From Devriesea agamarum (GTDB lineage Bacteria; Actinomycetota; Actinomycetes; Actinomycetales; Dermabacteraceae): DNA of 64,000 bases. Made by a program: the position numbers and the translations under genes. This document shows, piece by piece, positions 38,548 to 48,212 of this stretch. The notes under the pieces were generated by a model. It worked only from the letters and a program-made list of their open reading frames with translations. It was not told the origin of the DNA and did no database searches. The stretch is taken from assembly GCF_900070355.1 (NCBI RefSeq), contig NZ_LN849456.1, positions 806,001 to 870,000 on the forward strand, given 5' to 3'. Each line of letters starts with the position of its first letter. Position 1 is the stretch's first letter.

Positions 38548-41500
38548 TTACTGCGGCGGGGTCCCTCCCCCTTCCACTTGCTTGTTGGCTGCCAGAGCAC
38601 GGTTCAGGGCGTCGTTCAACCGTTTCTGAGCCTCACCGTACGCGGCCCAGTCGCCGTTCTTCTGCGCAGCCTGGGCATCTTTAATAGAAGCGTCCATGTC
38701 CTTCAACGCTTTGTCTAAATCCTGACGTGGGTTACCACTTCCTGCTGGTGCTGGAGTAGGCGCAGGATTCTGGCCCGGGGCGGGGTTTTGTCCAGGAGTC
38801 GGGTTCTGTCCGGGGGCTGGTTGCGCTCCGCCTTCGCCGCCTGGCTTTGCTTTGCCGGCGCCTGAGTCACCACCTGTGGGGAGGTCAGCATCACCGGCTT
38901 TGGCACCTGAATCCCCGTCGAACACTTCATCGAGGGCTAGGTCGAGTGTTTCGGCGAAACCAACCTTGTCGCCAAATGCGACCAGAACTCGGCGAAGCAG
39001 CGGGTAACTCGAGTCGCCAGAACCTTTCACATACACGGGTTGCACGTACAACAGGCCCCCTCCCATCGGGAGGGTTAATAGGTTGCCCCTAATCACGTCA
39101 GAGTTACCCTGTTTCAACAGGTTGAGGGTCTGCACAATCCCCGGGTTGGAGTCGAAGATGTTTTGCATCTGACCAGGCCCGTTGACGGGGTTGGCCGTGG
39201 GAAGAACCAGAAGTCTCAGCTTCCCGTAGTCCTCGGCGGGATTGCCCGCCTTGTTTCCGGTTTCAGAATCAACCGCGAGGAAACCGGTCAGAACGTTCTG
39301 ACCTTTAATCGGAATGTAACTGGACGATAGGGAAAAGCGCGGCTCGGACTGCCCGGGCATCTGCATCGTCAGATAGTAGGGCGGCTGAGTTGGGGCAGCC
39401 GGTGCGTTCTGATTCTGTCCGGCTTTAGCTTTGGTCGGATCAGGGGGCACCTGCCAGAAATCCTGTTTGACGAAGAATTCGTCGGGATTGGTGACGTGAT
39501 ACCGCCCCAGCAGATAACGCTGCGCTTTGAAGAGATCTTCGGGGTAGCGAAGATGCTGCATGAGGGAACCAGAAATCTCAGCCGTTGGCTTGACCGCGCC
39601 GGGGAAAACTTTCTCCCAGGATTTCAAGATCGGGTCTTTGGTATCCCATGCGTACAGGGTCACCTTGCCATCGAAGGCATCGACGGTGGCCTTCACCGAG
39701 TTGCGCATGTAGTTGATATTCCGCTGACGGAGATCAGCGGTTGATTGCCCATCATTAAGAGAGTCGCTCGCGATCTCATCCATATTCAGTGACTGACCGT
39801 ACGGATACGCGTTAGTCGTGGTGTATCCGTCAACGATCCACTTCACCCGACCATCGACCACCGCGGGATACACGTTGGAGTCGAGTGAGAGGAAGGGGGC
39901 CACCTCGCGAACCCGCTTTTGCGGGTCACGGTCATACAGAATCTGGGACTGCGAATTCACATAGTCCGAGATGAGGATATTGGGATCCCGGAATTTAATC
40001 GCGTAGAGGAGACGGTTCCAAAGATTACCGAGGGACGGTCCACCTTGCCCCTGGTAGGTGTTGCTGACTTGGCGCTCGCTGCTGTCTTTACCGGTGCCTG
40101 CCTGGTAATCGAATTCCTGAGGCGCAGAGCCTTTAGGTGCTCCCACGATGGAGTAGTTCGGGGAGTGCTGCCCGAAGTAGATACGTTCTTCGTACTTGCC
40201 GAGCATGCCCTTGGACGGAACACCTGATTCAAAAAATGCGGGTTCACCATCGGAGTGCCGCTGGTTTCCATACGCAGCAACCACGCCGAAACCATGAGTG
40301 TAGATGAGGTGTTGGTTCAGCCAGTTGTCTTTATCGAGCCCCAATTTGTCGGGCCGCAATTCACGCACACCGATCACGGTGTCGTGCAGTTTCCCATCGA
40401 AGCGGTACCGGTCAACGGAGAGCACTTCATCGAAGCCCCAGTACCGGCGATTGGCCTCGCGCTGGCCAAAGGTCGGTGAGACGACAGCGGGATCGAGGAG
40501 ACGGATTGACGCTGTGGTTTGAGCATCAGAACGTAAAGCGCCAGACTCCGCTTCGGTACGCGCGGTATAAGGGATCGTCGTGACGTTTTCTAACCCGTAC
40601 GCTGCGCGCGTGGCTTCGATATTGTTCGTAATGTAGGGGACCTCAAGTGCACGCTCGTTCGGCTTGACCTTAAATTCCTGGATGAGGCCCGGATAAGCCC
40701 ATCCCACCGCAGCCGTAGAGATCACCATGAGCGCGGCTCCGGCGACTGGGATACGCCAGTTTCCACGCACGATCCAGACAATAAAGAGGATCGCTACAAT
40801 GCCGGCGGCGATTGCAAGGATGGTCTGCGCGGGCAGGAATGCCTTGACGTCAGTGTATGAGGCGCCATCAAAGAGCGAATGAGTATTGGTCAGCAGTGCG
40901 TAACGGTCGAGCCAATGCCCGACTCCTAGCAGCAGGACGTACAGCACGATCAGGCTTCCCAGATGAACCCGGGCTGCCTTGCTGATATGAACCCCGGCTG
41001 CCTGGGTCCACGAGATTCCGCCGTAGAAGTAGTGGCCGACAGCCCCACCGACGAAGAGGACGATGCACACAAACTTGAGGTAGGACGCTGCGGCGGCGAG
41101 CATCGGAAGTGTGAAGACGAAGAACGAGATGTCGATCCCGAAAATGGGATCAGTCTTCCCAAAGGCGGTGGGGTGGAGGAAAAGCTGGAACTGTTGCCAG
41201 TATTGGGCGCACGCGAGACCGCCAAAGATGCCTACGACCAGCGGCACCACAACTTGAATCACTTTGCGGGACGATTCTGCGTTCGCGCGGAACTCTTCGA
41301 GGGCGATGTCCTCCCGAGTGATCGGAGGGTAAATAGGTCGCTTTCGGTGGGCAATGCGCAGGGAGATGAATAGTCCCGCGCCTAGCACCAAGGCGCCTGC
41401 CAAGAACAGCCCCGCTTGGGTAAGCCACTGCGTGACGATGACCGAGGAGAATCCAATCTGGTCAAACCAGAGGAATTGAGTCCAGTATTGGGCGATGAAA

Positions 41501-41631
41501 AGCATCGCCACGCACAGGAACCCCAGGACCAGCACCGTGATCAGGAAGGGATGACCTTTCCTCCTCCCCGATGATTTCGCGCGGGACGAAGGGGTGTTGG
41601 GTCGGCCGGGGGTTGGCGCAGTGAAACTCAC
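38548..41631 (-). CDS. UPF0182 family large membrane protein
   Basis: A 1027-residue protein. About seven hydrophobic helices occupy residues 28-330, with the family motif YWTQFLWFDQIGFSSV, followed by a large extracytoplasmic region of about 570 residues. A Pro/Gly/Gln/Asn repeat linker (PAPGQNPTPGQNPAPGQNP) and a short charged helical end complete it. UPF0182 proteins are widespread in actinobacteria; the function is unknown. It stands between tRNA-fMet and a divergent PPA1309-like gene. Confidence 0.93.
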   Translation of the reverse strand: MSFTAPTPGRPNTPSSRAKSSGRRKGHPFLITVLVLGFLCVAMLFIAQYWTQFLWFDQIGFSSVIVTQWLTQAGLFLAGALVLGAGLFISLRIAHRKRPIYPPITREDIALEEFRANAESSRKVIQVVVPLVVGIFGGLACAQYWQQFQLFLHPTAFGKTDPIFGIDISFFVFTLPMLAAAASYLKFVCIVLFVGGAVGHYFYGGISWTQAAGVHISKAARVHLGSLIVLYVLLLGVGHWLDRYALLTNTHSLFDGASYTDVKAFLPAQTILAIAAGIVAILFIVWIVRGNWRIPVAGAALMVISTAAVGWAYPGLIQEFKVKPNERALEVPYITNNIEATRAAYGLENVTTIPYTARTEAESGALRSDAQTTASIRLLDPAVVSPTFGQREANRRYWGFDEVLSVDRYRFDGKLHDTVIGVRELRPDKLGLDKDNWLNQHLIYTHGFGVVAAYGNQRHSDGEPAFFESGVPSKGMLGKYEERIYFGQHSPNYSIVGAPKGSAPQEFDYQAGTGKDSSERQVSNTYQGQGGPSLGNLWNRLLYAIKFRDPNILISDYVNSQSQILYDRDPQKRVREVAPFLSLDSNVYPAVVDGRVKWIVDGYTTTNAYPYGQSLNMDEIASDSLNDGQSTADLRQRNINYMRNSVKATVDAFDGKVTLYAWDTKDPILKSWEKVFPGAVKPTAEISGSLMQHLRYPEDLFKAQRYLLGRYHVTNPDEFFVKQDFWQVPPDPTKAKAGQNQNAPAAPTQPPYYLTMQMPGQSEPRFSLSSSYIPIKGQNVLTGFLAVDSETGNKAGNPAEDYGKLRLLVLPTANPVNGPGQMQNIFDSNPGIVQTLNLLKQGNSDVIRGNLLTLPMGGGLLYVQPVYVKGSGDSSYPLLRRVLVAFGDKVGFAETLDLALDEVFDGDSGAKAGDADLPTGGDSGAGKAKPGGEGGAQPAPGQNPTPGQNPAPGQNPAPTPAPAGSGNPRQDLDKALKDMDASIKDAQAAQKNGDWAAYGEAQKRLNDALNRALAANKQVEGGGTPPQ

Positions 41632-41769
41632 TTGGGGTCCTCTTTTGCGTCGTAGCGTTGGTCGACATACAGCTAAGCGGCATGGTCGTTACCGCTCATA
41701 TGGCGCACCAGCGTTAGGCTAGCCGCCCGGGGATATAGTTCACCCCTCCCTATTGTGACAGGACCTACC

Positions 41770-42477
41770 GTGGACAAGAAACTGTGTGACGCTTCAAGCC
41801 CACTGCCTGAGCCGCACCCGCATGGGTCAGCCTGCGCGCACCCTGGGTCGGACCTCGCCGAGGATTTATCTCCGAGTGAGGCCGCGTTACTGGCGAGCGC
41901 ATTGGACGTGCGACGACATCTTCTCGACTCAGTTGACTCTGCGAACGCCAGTCGGCCGCAACTATTCTCACTGGTCTCTACGTCCACATTGATTGCTTCG
42001 CAACCCGCTTTTGCAGCCCTCTTGGATCCCACCACTCGTACGGCTGCGGCAGCTGACGCATACCATCTGACCCCGATCGCAATGGACGATATGGATTATC
42101 CCGGCACTGAGGATACTTCCGAGGCCGGCGATGTCCAGACCTTTGACCCCCTATCCCCTTCCGATACCTCAGATGTTGCCGCTACCTCAGATGAACTTGC
42201 GAACACCTTGGAATATGTGCAGTGGCCGGATATCGCGGTGGGTGGCATTGTGACTATGGTGCGCCCGGTGCAATCGGCTGGGAGCGGTGCATCCACGCAG
42301 GACACCGCACCGGGTCGAATTGTGGTGGGAGTCCATGAAAACGGGGATGCATGGTGCGTGGTCGATGTCCCTGAGGCAGAGGGGCCCGTGGCCGGGCGTT
42401 ATCTCCTCCCGGATCTCGTGACAGCTCTTCGAGCGAGTCTCGGGTATCTACCTGAGACTGGTGCACCTATTGCTTAA
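41770..42477 (+). CDS. PPA1309-family conserved actinobacterial protein
   Basis: About 235 residues, acidic, with no signal peptide or membrane helix. The arrangement next to UPF0182 and the pattern RPQLFSLVSTSTLIASQPAF ... LEYVQWPDIAVGGIVTMVR match the conserved family named after PPA1309. A low-complexity Asp/Ser/Thr stretch (about 115-150) splits two halves. The GTG at 41770 has AGGA six bases upstream; an in-frame GTG at 41755 is the alternative. Function unknown. Confidence 0.72.
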   Translation: MDKKLCDASSPLPEPHPHGSACAHPGSDLAEDLSPSEAALLASALDVRRHLLDSVDSANASRPQLFSLVSTSTLIASQPAFAALLDPTTRTAAAADAYHLTPIAMDDMDYPGTEDTSEAGDVQTFDPLSPSDTSDVAATSDELANTLEYVQWPDIAVGGIVTMVRPVQSAGSGASTQDTAPGRIVVGVHENGDAWCVVDVPEAEGPVAGRYLLPDLVTALRASLGYLPETGAPIA

Positions 42478-42534
42478 CCGTCCCGCGCTTAACCAGGCGA
42501 TATGCCTTCATGCATTCACACCACCTAGCTCCGC

Positions 42535-43119
42535 CTAAAATGGTGCGGCAACTCGTGAGGCTTGAACGCTCTCGGTTAGGTCATCAGGCGCGGATGATTC
42601 ATCCGTGGCTGATCGGCTCGACTTCTTCTTGCTGGTCTCATCTCTTCGCACTAAGGGGGACTTTGCCGATGCCGTACCGAGATCGCTTTCGCGTTCGGCC
42701 ACGACCTCACCTGTGTCGAAGTCGATGGCGGGTTCATCTTTGATCGCATCGCAGCGACGTTGAGCACGTTGGTAAGTTGCCGTCCCAAAGGTGAGGTCGT
42801 GCCCGATCGCGTCCGCATGTAGCGTCAGGGAAAACATTTTCTCTCCACCGTCGGACACCCATTCGTTTGTTCCGATGCGACCGGAGGCCACCACAGGATG
42901 TCCTATCGCAAGGCTCTCGCGGACATGACGAGCAAGAGACCTGCGCGCGTAAACAGTCATGAATTCGGTTTTACGGTGCACCCACTCCCCCGATTCGGGA
43001 TGCCGGTACACGGGATTAACCGCAAGTCGGAAACTGACCGCATCGTCATGGGCATCTTGTCCGAGCGGAGAAGGATCTGTGGCTACATTGCCGGTGACGG
43101 TGGTGCGTATGTCTTTCAT
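42535..43119 (-). CDS. Single-stranded DNA-binding protein (SSB-like)
   Basis: A 194-residue protein with an OB-fold SSB domain in the first 110 residues (VTGNVATDPSPLG; SFRLAVNPVYRHPESGEW; YARRSLARHVRESL; GRIGTNEW). A charged Ser/Lys/Glu-rich tail follows without the DDDIPF-type acidic tip of the main replicative SSB. It is therefore likely a secondary SSB. The ATG at 43119 has AAAGGA upstream; the longer open frame to 43239 lacks a better site. Confidence 0.85.
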   Translation of the reverse strand: MKDIRTTVTGNVATDPSPLGQDAHDDAVSFRLAVNPVYRHPESGEWVHRKTEFMTVYARRSLARHVRESLAIGHPVVASGRIGTNEWVSDGGEKMFSLTLHADAIGHDLTFGTATYQRAQRRCDAIKDEPAIDFDTGEVVAERESDLGTASAKSPLVRRDETSKKKSSRSATDESSAPDDLTESVQASRVAAPF

Positions 43120-43388
43120 GATGTGTCCTTTTAGTGAGCGGCCAGAGCCACATAACAGCCCTAAGCCTGGTGCACGCAACGCTTCTGCGACGCTGCAGAT
43201 AGCTTGTTCGACGATACGCCCACGAGATAGCGACCTCATGATCTGGGGATAAGTGCGCGCAGCTCACCTTGGTGCACAGCACGCTGCCCTCACCTACGCC
43301 TCACCCGCTGCCCCTCCCCCATTACATGGATCCACTAAGCCCACCTTGCCGGACTGCATCACACCAGCAAACTGGTTGGCAGCAAGAA

Positions 43389-43424
43389 AACGGGCCACCC
43401 TGCCTCGTGGCAAGGTGGCCCGTT
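43389..43424 (-). terminator. Intrinsic terminator of sodA
   Basis: Arms AACGGGCCACC (43389-43399) and GGTGGCCCGTT (43414-43424), extended inward by TGCC/GGCA around a TCGT loop with one mismatch. On the minus strand TTTTCTT follows directly. Confidence 0.85.
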
Positions 43425-43488
43425 ATACCGACCGGATCGAGTCCAAGGAATACTCCCCTGTCCCCACCAAATCCGGGACATTACATTG

Positions 43489-44112
43489 TCACAGAGTGAT
43501 CAATCCTGGGGTCTGCTGACGGGCACGGGAGAACCGCTCAGCCACGTCAGCCCAGTTGACAATGTTCCAGAACGCTTTGACGTAGTCAGCTTTCACGTTC
43601 TTGTACTGCAGGTAGAAGGCGTGCTCCCACATATCAAGTAGAAGCAGCGGGATGCTGCCGGCCGCCATGTTGGCCTGATGGTCGTACAGCTGCTCGATAA
43701 TGAGCTTCTGACCGAGGCTGTCCCAGGCGAGAATCGCCCAGCCTGAGCCCTGAATTCCGAGCGCTGCTGCAGAGAACTGAGCGCGCAGAGCGTCGAACGA
43801 TCCGAAGAACTCTTCGACCGCAGCCGCAAGATCACCTTCGGGCTTGTCCCCACCATCAGGAGACAGGTTTTTCCAGAACACCGTGTGGTTCACGTGTCCT
43901 GCGAGGTTAAATGCGAGATTCTTTTCCAGAAGGTTGATGGTCGCGAAGTCATCCTTGGAGCGTGCTTCAGCCAACTTCTCCAGCGCCGTATTAGCACCAT
44001 CTACATATGCCTTGTGGTGCTTGGAGTGGTGCAGTTCCATGATCTGACCAGCGATGGCCGGTTCGAGAGCACCGTAATCGTAGGAGAGATCGGGGAGAGT
44101 GTAGTCCGCCAT
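43489..44112 (-). CDS. sodA: Superoxide dismutase (Fe/Mn family)
   Basis: A 207-residue Fe/Mn superoxide dismutase. Metal ligands are the His in [14 protein letters not shown], the His in [13 protein letters not shown], and Asp and His in [15 protein letters not shown]. The GSGWAILAW segment and the lack of a signal peptide indicate a cytoplasmic enzyme; Mn versus Fe use cannot be fixed by eye. The ATG at 44112 has AGGA seven bases upstream; the longer frame to 44199 is not needed. Confidence 0.96.
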   Translation of the reverse strand: MADYTLPDLSYDYGALEPAIAGQIMELHHSKHHKAYVDGANTALEKLAEARSKDDFATINLLEKNLAFNLAGHVNHTVFWKNLSPDGGDKPEGDLAAAVEEFFGSFDALRAQFSAAALGIQGSGWAILAWDSLGQKLIIEQLYDHQANMAAGSIPLLLLDMWEHAFYLQYKNVKADYVKAFWNIVNWADVAERFSRARQQTPGLITL

Positions 44113-44405
44113 AGCGTCATCCTTTTCTGTTGACGAGCGCGGACCCGGCCACCGGGCCCGGCGCATTCTTATCCTCGCACGATCACCTACATAATTCACT
44201 TGTCAATCTCTGCCCGCTCGTCCCGCACCCCGCTGCACCTGCCGCGCTGTGCCCGTCTCCAGCGGCAGGCGGCTCGACACTGTCGCTCTCACGGTGAGGC
44301 CACGACATTACATATCGACGTATGTCACAAGGCCGTCCGTGAGGATCCGGGCAAAAACTCCGGTTGATGATGTACCGAAAGGGACTTCAGGGTATTCTCT
44401 CAGGT

Positions 44406-44915
44406 ATGGCAAATCCCTACGCATACCCTGACCCCAACGCTCAGCCGAACCCGTACGTCGGTGGCGCACCGATGAAGCGCCCGATGACGGCGACCATCAT
44501 GATCGGATCAGTGTTGGTCGGCTCGCTCGCACTCTTGATCGGATTCCTCGTAAGCTTTATGACCGCCTCCGCTTTGGGTGGATTTAATCCTGCATCGTTC
44601 GCTATCGTTGTCGCTATCGTTGTCGGACTCGCTATGGCTAATTTCTTAGTGAAGAGGAACAAGCAAGCACGCCTCGTTGTGGCTATTCTGGGTGGATTTT
44701 TGCTTATTGTATCCCTGATCAACTTCCTGGCCCATATCGCTTTGGCTATCAGTGGGACAGATATCAATAGCATGCCCCTACAGAGCGGAACCCAGCTGTG
44801 GCTCGTCCTGGCGGCTCTCTTGAACCTAATTACCGCAGCGTGCGTCATCATCTACTACGCAACAGCTTGGATGAAGCCTACGTCTCAATGGTACAAGCAG
44901 GGCAGTAACGCATAG
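44406..44915 (+). CDS. Small four-helix membrane protein, unknown
   Basis: About 169 residues: a short Pro/Tyr/Asn-rich cytoplasmic N-terminus (MANPYAYPDPNAQPNPY) followed by four hydrophobic helices (about 28-50, 60-80, 88-110, 130-155). The shape resembles small actinobacterial membrane proteins with Pro/Tyr-rich N-termini, but no family is recognised. The ATG at 44406 is taken since the N-terminus then looks natural, although the Shine-Dalgarno is weak. It borders the AT-richer stretch to its right. Confidence 0.65.
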   Translation: MANPYAYPDPNAQPNPYVGGAPMKRPMTATIMIGSVLVGSLALLIGFLVSFMTASALGGFNPASFAIVVAIVVGLAMANFLVKRNKQARLVVAILGGFLLIVSLINFLAHIALAISGTDINSMPLQSGTQLWLVLAALLNLITAACVIIYYATAWMKPTSQWYKQGSNA

Positions 44916-45577
44916 CAGGAATCTTTTCAGACACCTAGCAAAATCTGAACCATATCTCTAATTAAATAGACCCCGACATTCACACGATGATTCATCTGGC
45001 AAATATACCTGCTATAAATGCAATAGGATCCGCCAGGTGTCGCACAAATGTCGGGGTCTACCCTTCACAAAGTCAAAGACACTCCAACGCAAGAGCTTGC
45101 ACCCTGAAACTTCTTTAGACTTTGGAAATTTCACCTATACCAAAATCAAATGGGCAAGATTGATGCAAGTTTTTCCTATCACCAACACCCACCTTTACCA
45201 TCATATACTGCAATACGGACGTTAAATCCGATTTAATCGGACGTCATGGAACTACCCCAAGACCGACAACATTATTCCCCCCACCGATGCCCCAATAAAG
45301 GCATTCGACCAGAAAAACCTCTCGACGAGTACCAAAACGCAAACCATGGCTTAGGGTCTTAAAACCGCCACATCAATCGTCATAGCAAACCAAGACAGGC
45401 CAAAAGAAATCCTTTAATTGCCTCTAGGGGCCAGGCTTTAGATTTACTCTGCGTGCTCAAGAAGCACTAATACGATAAAGCCCACAGCGCGGGCTGACGA
45501 CGAGACGCACGGCTACAAAACCAATACGCGCTTCACACCTTGGAAACCGATGGTGAATCTGATCCCACAAGTCCCTG
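44916..45577. other. AT-richer intergenic stretch between convergent genes
   Basis: About 660 bases, visibly poorer in G+C than the neighbours, with no convincing gene. It holds a 94-bp element with terminal inverted repeats and the palindrome TCCGATTTAATCGGA at 45227-45241. It may be remnant or imported DNA. Confidence 0.5.
44967..45060. repeat. 94-bp element bounded by 14-bp inverted repeats
   Basis: TAGACCCCGACATT at 44967-44980 and its exact reverse complement at 45047-45060. Short inner similarity near ATCTGGC/ACCTGGC extends the pairing. It could be a miniature transposable element end pair or a long terminator hairpin for the upstream membrane-protein gene. Confidence 0.55.
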
Positions 45578-46699
45578 TTAGACGGCCTTGACCTGACTGT
45601 TCGCTGCACGACGGGCACGGAGATCCAGGAAAGGCTTCTCAACCAACCAATAAGATAGCTCGGCCACGAGGATGGCAGCCAAGATGCTCACTGGGAACCA
45701 TCCAAGGAACGTCTCATTCTTGGATGTCAAAAATAGCTGCTGCCAAAGATAGAGACTGTAGGACAGAATTCCGATGTGCTTGATCGGTGCCCAGTTCAAA
45801 ACCCGACCACCGACAGTCTGGGGTCGCAGAACAAGCCACACGATCATAACGGCTATGGCGAGAGCATCCCCGAGATACCCCACGGTAAAGTTCCAGCTGT
45901 CACCCAGTATGTGGCTCATATATACGGAGAGACCGATCCATGCCAAAGCACCCCACCCAAGACCCTTGCGGATTGCCACGATAGCACGGTCCTGGAACGC
46001 TGGGTTCGCAAACAGCACAGCCAATAGACATCCGACCATGAGAGCGTCGGCGCGGGTGTGGAACATAATTTCGATGCCGTTCCGCAACGGCGGGATGAAC
46101 ACCCACGTCACAATCCTGACTAGCGGTGACAGGACTATTCCAACCCACAGCAGGCGGCGGACCCAAGGGCCGCGAAGCTTGATGAATACCAACGGCCACA
46201 ACAGGTAGAACTGTTCCTCAATACTGATGGACCAGGTGTGCCCAAGCCACCAACTTCCGCCGCTCGGCACGTAATCTCGGACGAACAACGCGGCCGCCGC
46301 CAGCAACAACGGACTTACATCAATGATGTTCAGAACCAAAAGCGCAGCAACGACCACCAGAAACGTATAATAAGCCGGAAGTATCCGATAGGCCCGTCGC
46401 ACATAGAACGACTTGAGCGAGACCCTCCCGGTTTTATCGCGCTCCCGGATAAGCAGAGTTGTGATGAGGAATCCACTCAGCACGAAGAAGATCTGCACGC
46501 CGAAGCCACCAGTGGGCAGGAACTGCCACAGCGGGTCTAAGAAGGCCGGCGTAGCGCCAATCGTGGAACTCGCGTGAGCCCACATAACGCAGGCGATAGC
46601 GACAGCACGTATGCCATCCAGCGACGGTATCCGATGCGCCGAGCCGACCGGCAAGCTGTCCGTAACGCGGATCTGATCGCGGTGCGTTGAACTTGACAC
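45578..46699 (-). CDS. Acyltransferase 3 (OafA/YrhL-like) membrane protein
   Basis: A 373-residue polytopic protein of the acyltransferase-3 family, which O-acylates cell-surface sugars or lipids. The N-terminal signature RIPSLDGIRAVAIACVMWAH holds the catalytic-type His, and GVQIFFVLSGFLITTLL and GHTWSISIEEQFYLLWP are diagnostic. About ten hydrophobic helices are visible. The start is GTG at 46699. G+C is lower than in the surrounding genes and it has no operon partner, suggesting recent acquisition. The acyl acceptor is unknown. Confidence 0.9.
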   Translation of the reverse strand: MSSSTHRDQIRVTDSLPVGSAHRIPSLDGIRAVAIACVMWAHASSTIGATPAFLDPLWQFLPTGGFGVQIFFVLSGFLITTLLIRERDKTGRVSLKSFYVRRAYRILPAYYTFLVVVAALLVLNIIDVSPLLLAAAALFVRDYVPSGGSWWLGHTWSISIEEQFYLLWPLVFIKLRGPWVRRLLWVGIVLSPLVRIVTWVFIPPLRNGIEIMFHTRADALMVGCLLAVLFANPAFQDRAIVAIRKGLGWGALAWIGLSVYMSHILGDSWNFTVGYLGDALAIAVMIVWLVLRPQTVGGRVLNWAPIKHIGILSYSLYLWQQLFLTSKNETFLGWFPVSILAAILVAELSYWLVEKPFLDLRARRAANSQVKAV

Positions 46700-47231
46700 T
46701 TATGCCCCTAAGAACGTTTGTTTGCCCCCATTCTAGGGGCAACAAAAGATCAGTTAAGCAACGGCCCGCCACCCCGCCAGCATCGCTTGCCCCTGCATTG
46801 CGGGTCGAAAGCGGATGGCAGTGCCAAGTCTCGTGCCCGGCATAGGAAATCTGTAGGCCCAAGGGCTGTCTCATTCTTGGACCAGCCGCAATTAACCCTC
46901 AGGCGGCCAGCTTCTCGGAAAGCGCATGGTGACAGGAGTCCTACCAGCATTACTCTGGGGCATACAGCCAAAATGGTATGCAACGGAAGGACTTATTGAG
47001 GTTCCAGACTTCACCGTCCATCGTCGCCGTGTCCAGAGGCATGGTTTCGAGGACGCGACTGATTTCGCAACGAATTCACGACTGGCGAGAGATCATTCGA
47101 GCTGATCATCATCCTCATTCGGCTAAATCACGAGCGCGATCTGGGCTCCGTCGCGGCATAAGGCGCGTGTCCTACCTTGACAGTATTTTGGAGTCGGTGG
47201 TAGTCCGACGCTACACTGGGTTGCGCATCCC
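46700..47231. other. Gap upstream of the acyltransferase and tRNA-Arg(TCT)
   Basis: About 530 bases. An inverted repeat TGCCCCTA/TAGGGGCA (46703-46710 and 46734-46741) lies just before the acyltransferase start and could be an operator or leader hairpin. The open frame 46978-47241 resembles nothing known. The right end should carry the tRNA promoter. Confidence 0.4.
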
Positions 47232-47304
47232 GCCCCAGTAGCTCAGGGGATAGAGCAGAAGACTTCTAATCTTCGGGTCGGGGGTTCGATTCCCTCCTGG
47301 GGCG
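47232..47304 (+). tRNA. tRNA-Arg (anticodon TCT)
   Basis: A complete cloverleaf: acceptor GCCCCAG pairs with CTGGGGC, D-arm GCTCAGGGGATAGAGC, anticodon loop CTTCTAA giving TCT, T-arm GGGGGTTCGATTCCCTC. The discriminator is G; CCA is not encoded. A terminator follows. Confidence 0.96.
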
Positions 47305-47314
47305 CGCATACGAC

Positions 47315-47347
47315 AGGCGCCGGTCATCGTCATGGTGGTCGGCGCTT
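47315..47347 (+). terminator. Terminator of tRNA-Arg(TCT)
   Basis: AGGCGCCGGTCATC pairs, using some G-U, with GGTGGTCGGCGCTT around GTCAT; TTTTCTTT follows at the end of the hairpin on the plus strand. Confidence 0.75.
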
Positions 47348-47542
47348 TTCTTTACCTCGTGCGCGGCATCGGGCAACGGATCTCTCCAGTGGCGGTCAGA
47401 CCTTGCCGGAAAATGCGGGCATGGTGCCGGGATCGTGGAGAGATTCTTTTAATCCCAGTCAATCCCACCTCCATCCACAGCCCCACCTCCGAGACCCGCA
47501 GAGCCACGTAGTAGCGCACCGCAAGCAGGTCTTCTAAGAACT

Positions 47543-48211
47543 ATGCTGGAACCCGTGAGTTCCACGCTGCCACGCCCCACCCACGACCGGATCGTCTGGG
47601 TGGACTGCGAAATGACGGGCCTAGATAAGGCCAACGATGCCCTGATCGAAGTGGCGGTTCTCGTCACCGATGCCGACCTAAACATCCTGGGAGACGGGGT
47701 TGATGTTGTCATCACACCGCCGCCAGGTGCGCTCGAGCGCATGGGAGACTTTGTGCGCCGTATGCACACCGAGTCCGGCTTAATCCATGAGCTTGCCGAC
47801 GGGATTAGCCTCGCCGAAGCCGAAAAAGCATGTTTGGACTATGTGCGTCAGCACTGTCCCGAACCGGGCAAGGCGCCGCTGGCCGGTAATTCCGTAGGAA
47901 CAGATCGCACGTTCCTAGCCCGTGATCTCCCTGTTTTTGAAGAGCACTTGTCCTATCGCACTATCGACGTCTCCAGCCTTAAGGAACTTGCCAAGCGCTG
48001 GTTCCCTCGAATCTATGTCGGCTCTCCCGCAAAACACGGCGGACATCGCGCACTAGCTGACATCCGCGAGTCCATCCAGGAACTCGCGTTTTATCGCGAG
48101 GTTATGTTCGTGCCCACTCCGGGACCCACGAGCGAAGCCATCCGTGACATCGCCAAGACCTATGAGCTTCCCGCTGATCACAGTGGGACCACTACTTCAA
48201 AGGAGTCCTGA
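47543..48211 (+). CDS. orn: Oligoribonuclease
   Basis: A 222-residue DEDDh 3'-5' exonuclease that degrades two- to five-nucleotide RNAs, including pGpG. Exo motifs: VWVDCEMTGLD (Exo I), AGNSVGTDRTFLARDLP (Exo II), and KHGGHRALADIRESI (Exo III with the catalytic His). The actinobacterial form carries a short C-terminal extension, as here. An in-frame GTG at 47555 is an alternative start. The next gene begins one base after its stop. Confidence 0.95.
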   Translation: MLEPVSSTLPRPTHDRIVWVDCEMTGLDKANDALIEVAVLVTDADLNILGDGVDVVITPPPGALERMGDFVRRMHTESGLIHELADGISLAEAEKACLDYVRQHCPEPGKAPLAGNSVGTDRTFLARDLPVFEEHLSYRTIDVSSLKELAKRWFPRIYVGSPAKHGGHRALADIRESIQELAFYREVMFVPTPGPTSEAIRDIAKTYELPADHSGTTTSKES

Positions 48212-48212
48212 T

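Noticed and set aside
45037..45225. 62-residue open frame in the AT-richer gap
   Set aside because: Begins inside the inverted-repeat element, lacks a ribosome-binding site and resembles nothing known.
46978..47241. 87-residue plus-strand open frame before tRNA-Arg(TCT)
   Set aside because: No Shine-Dalgarno, no recognisable family, and it runs into the tRNA gene.
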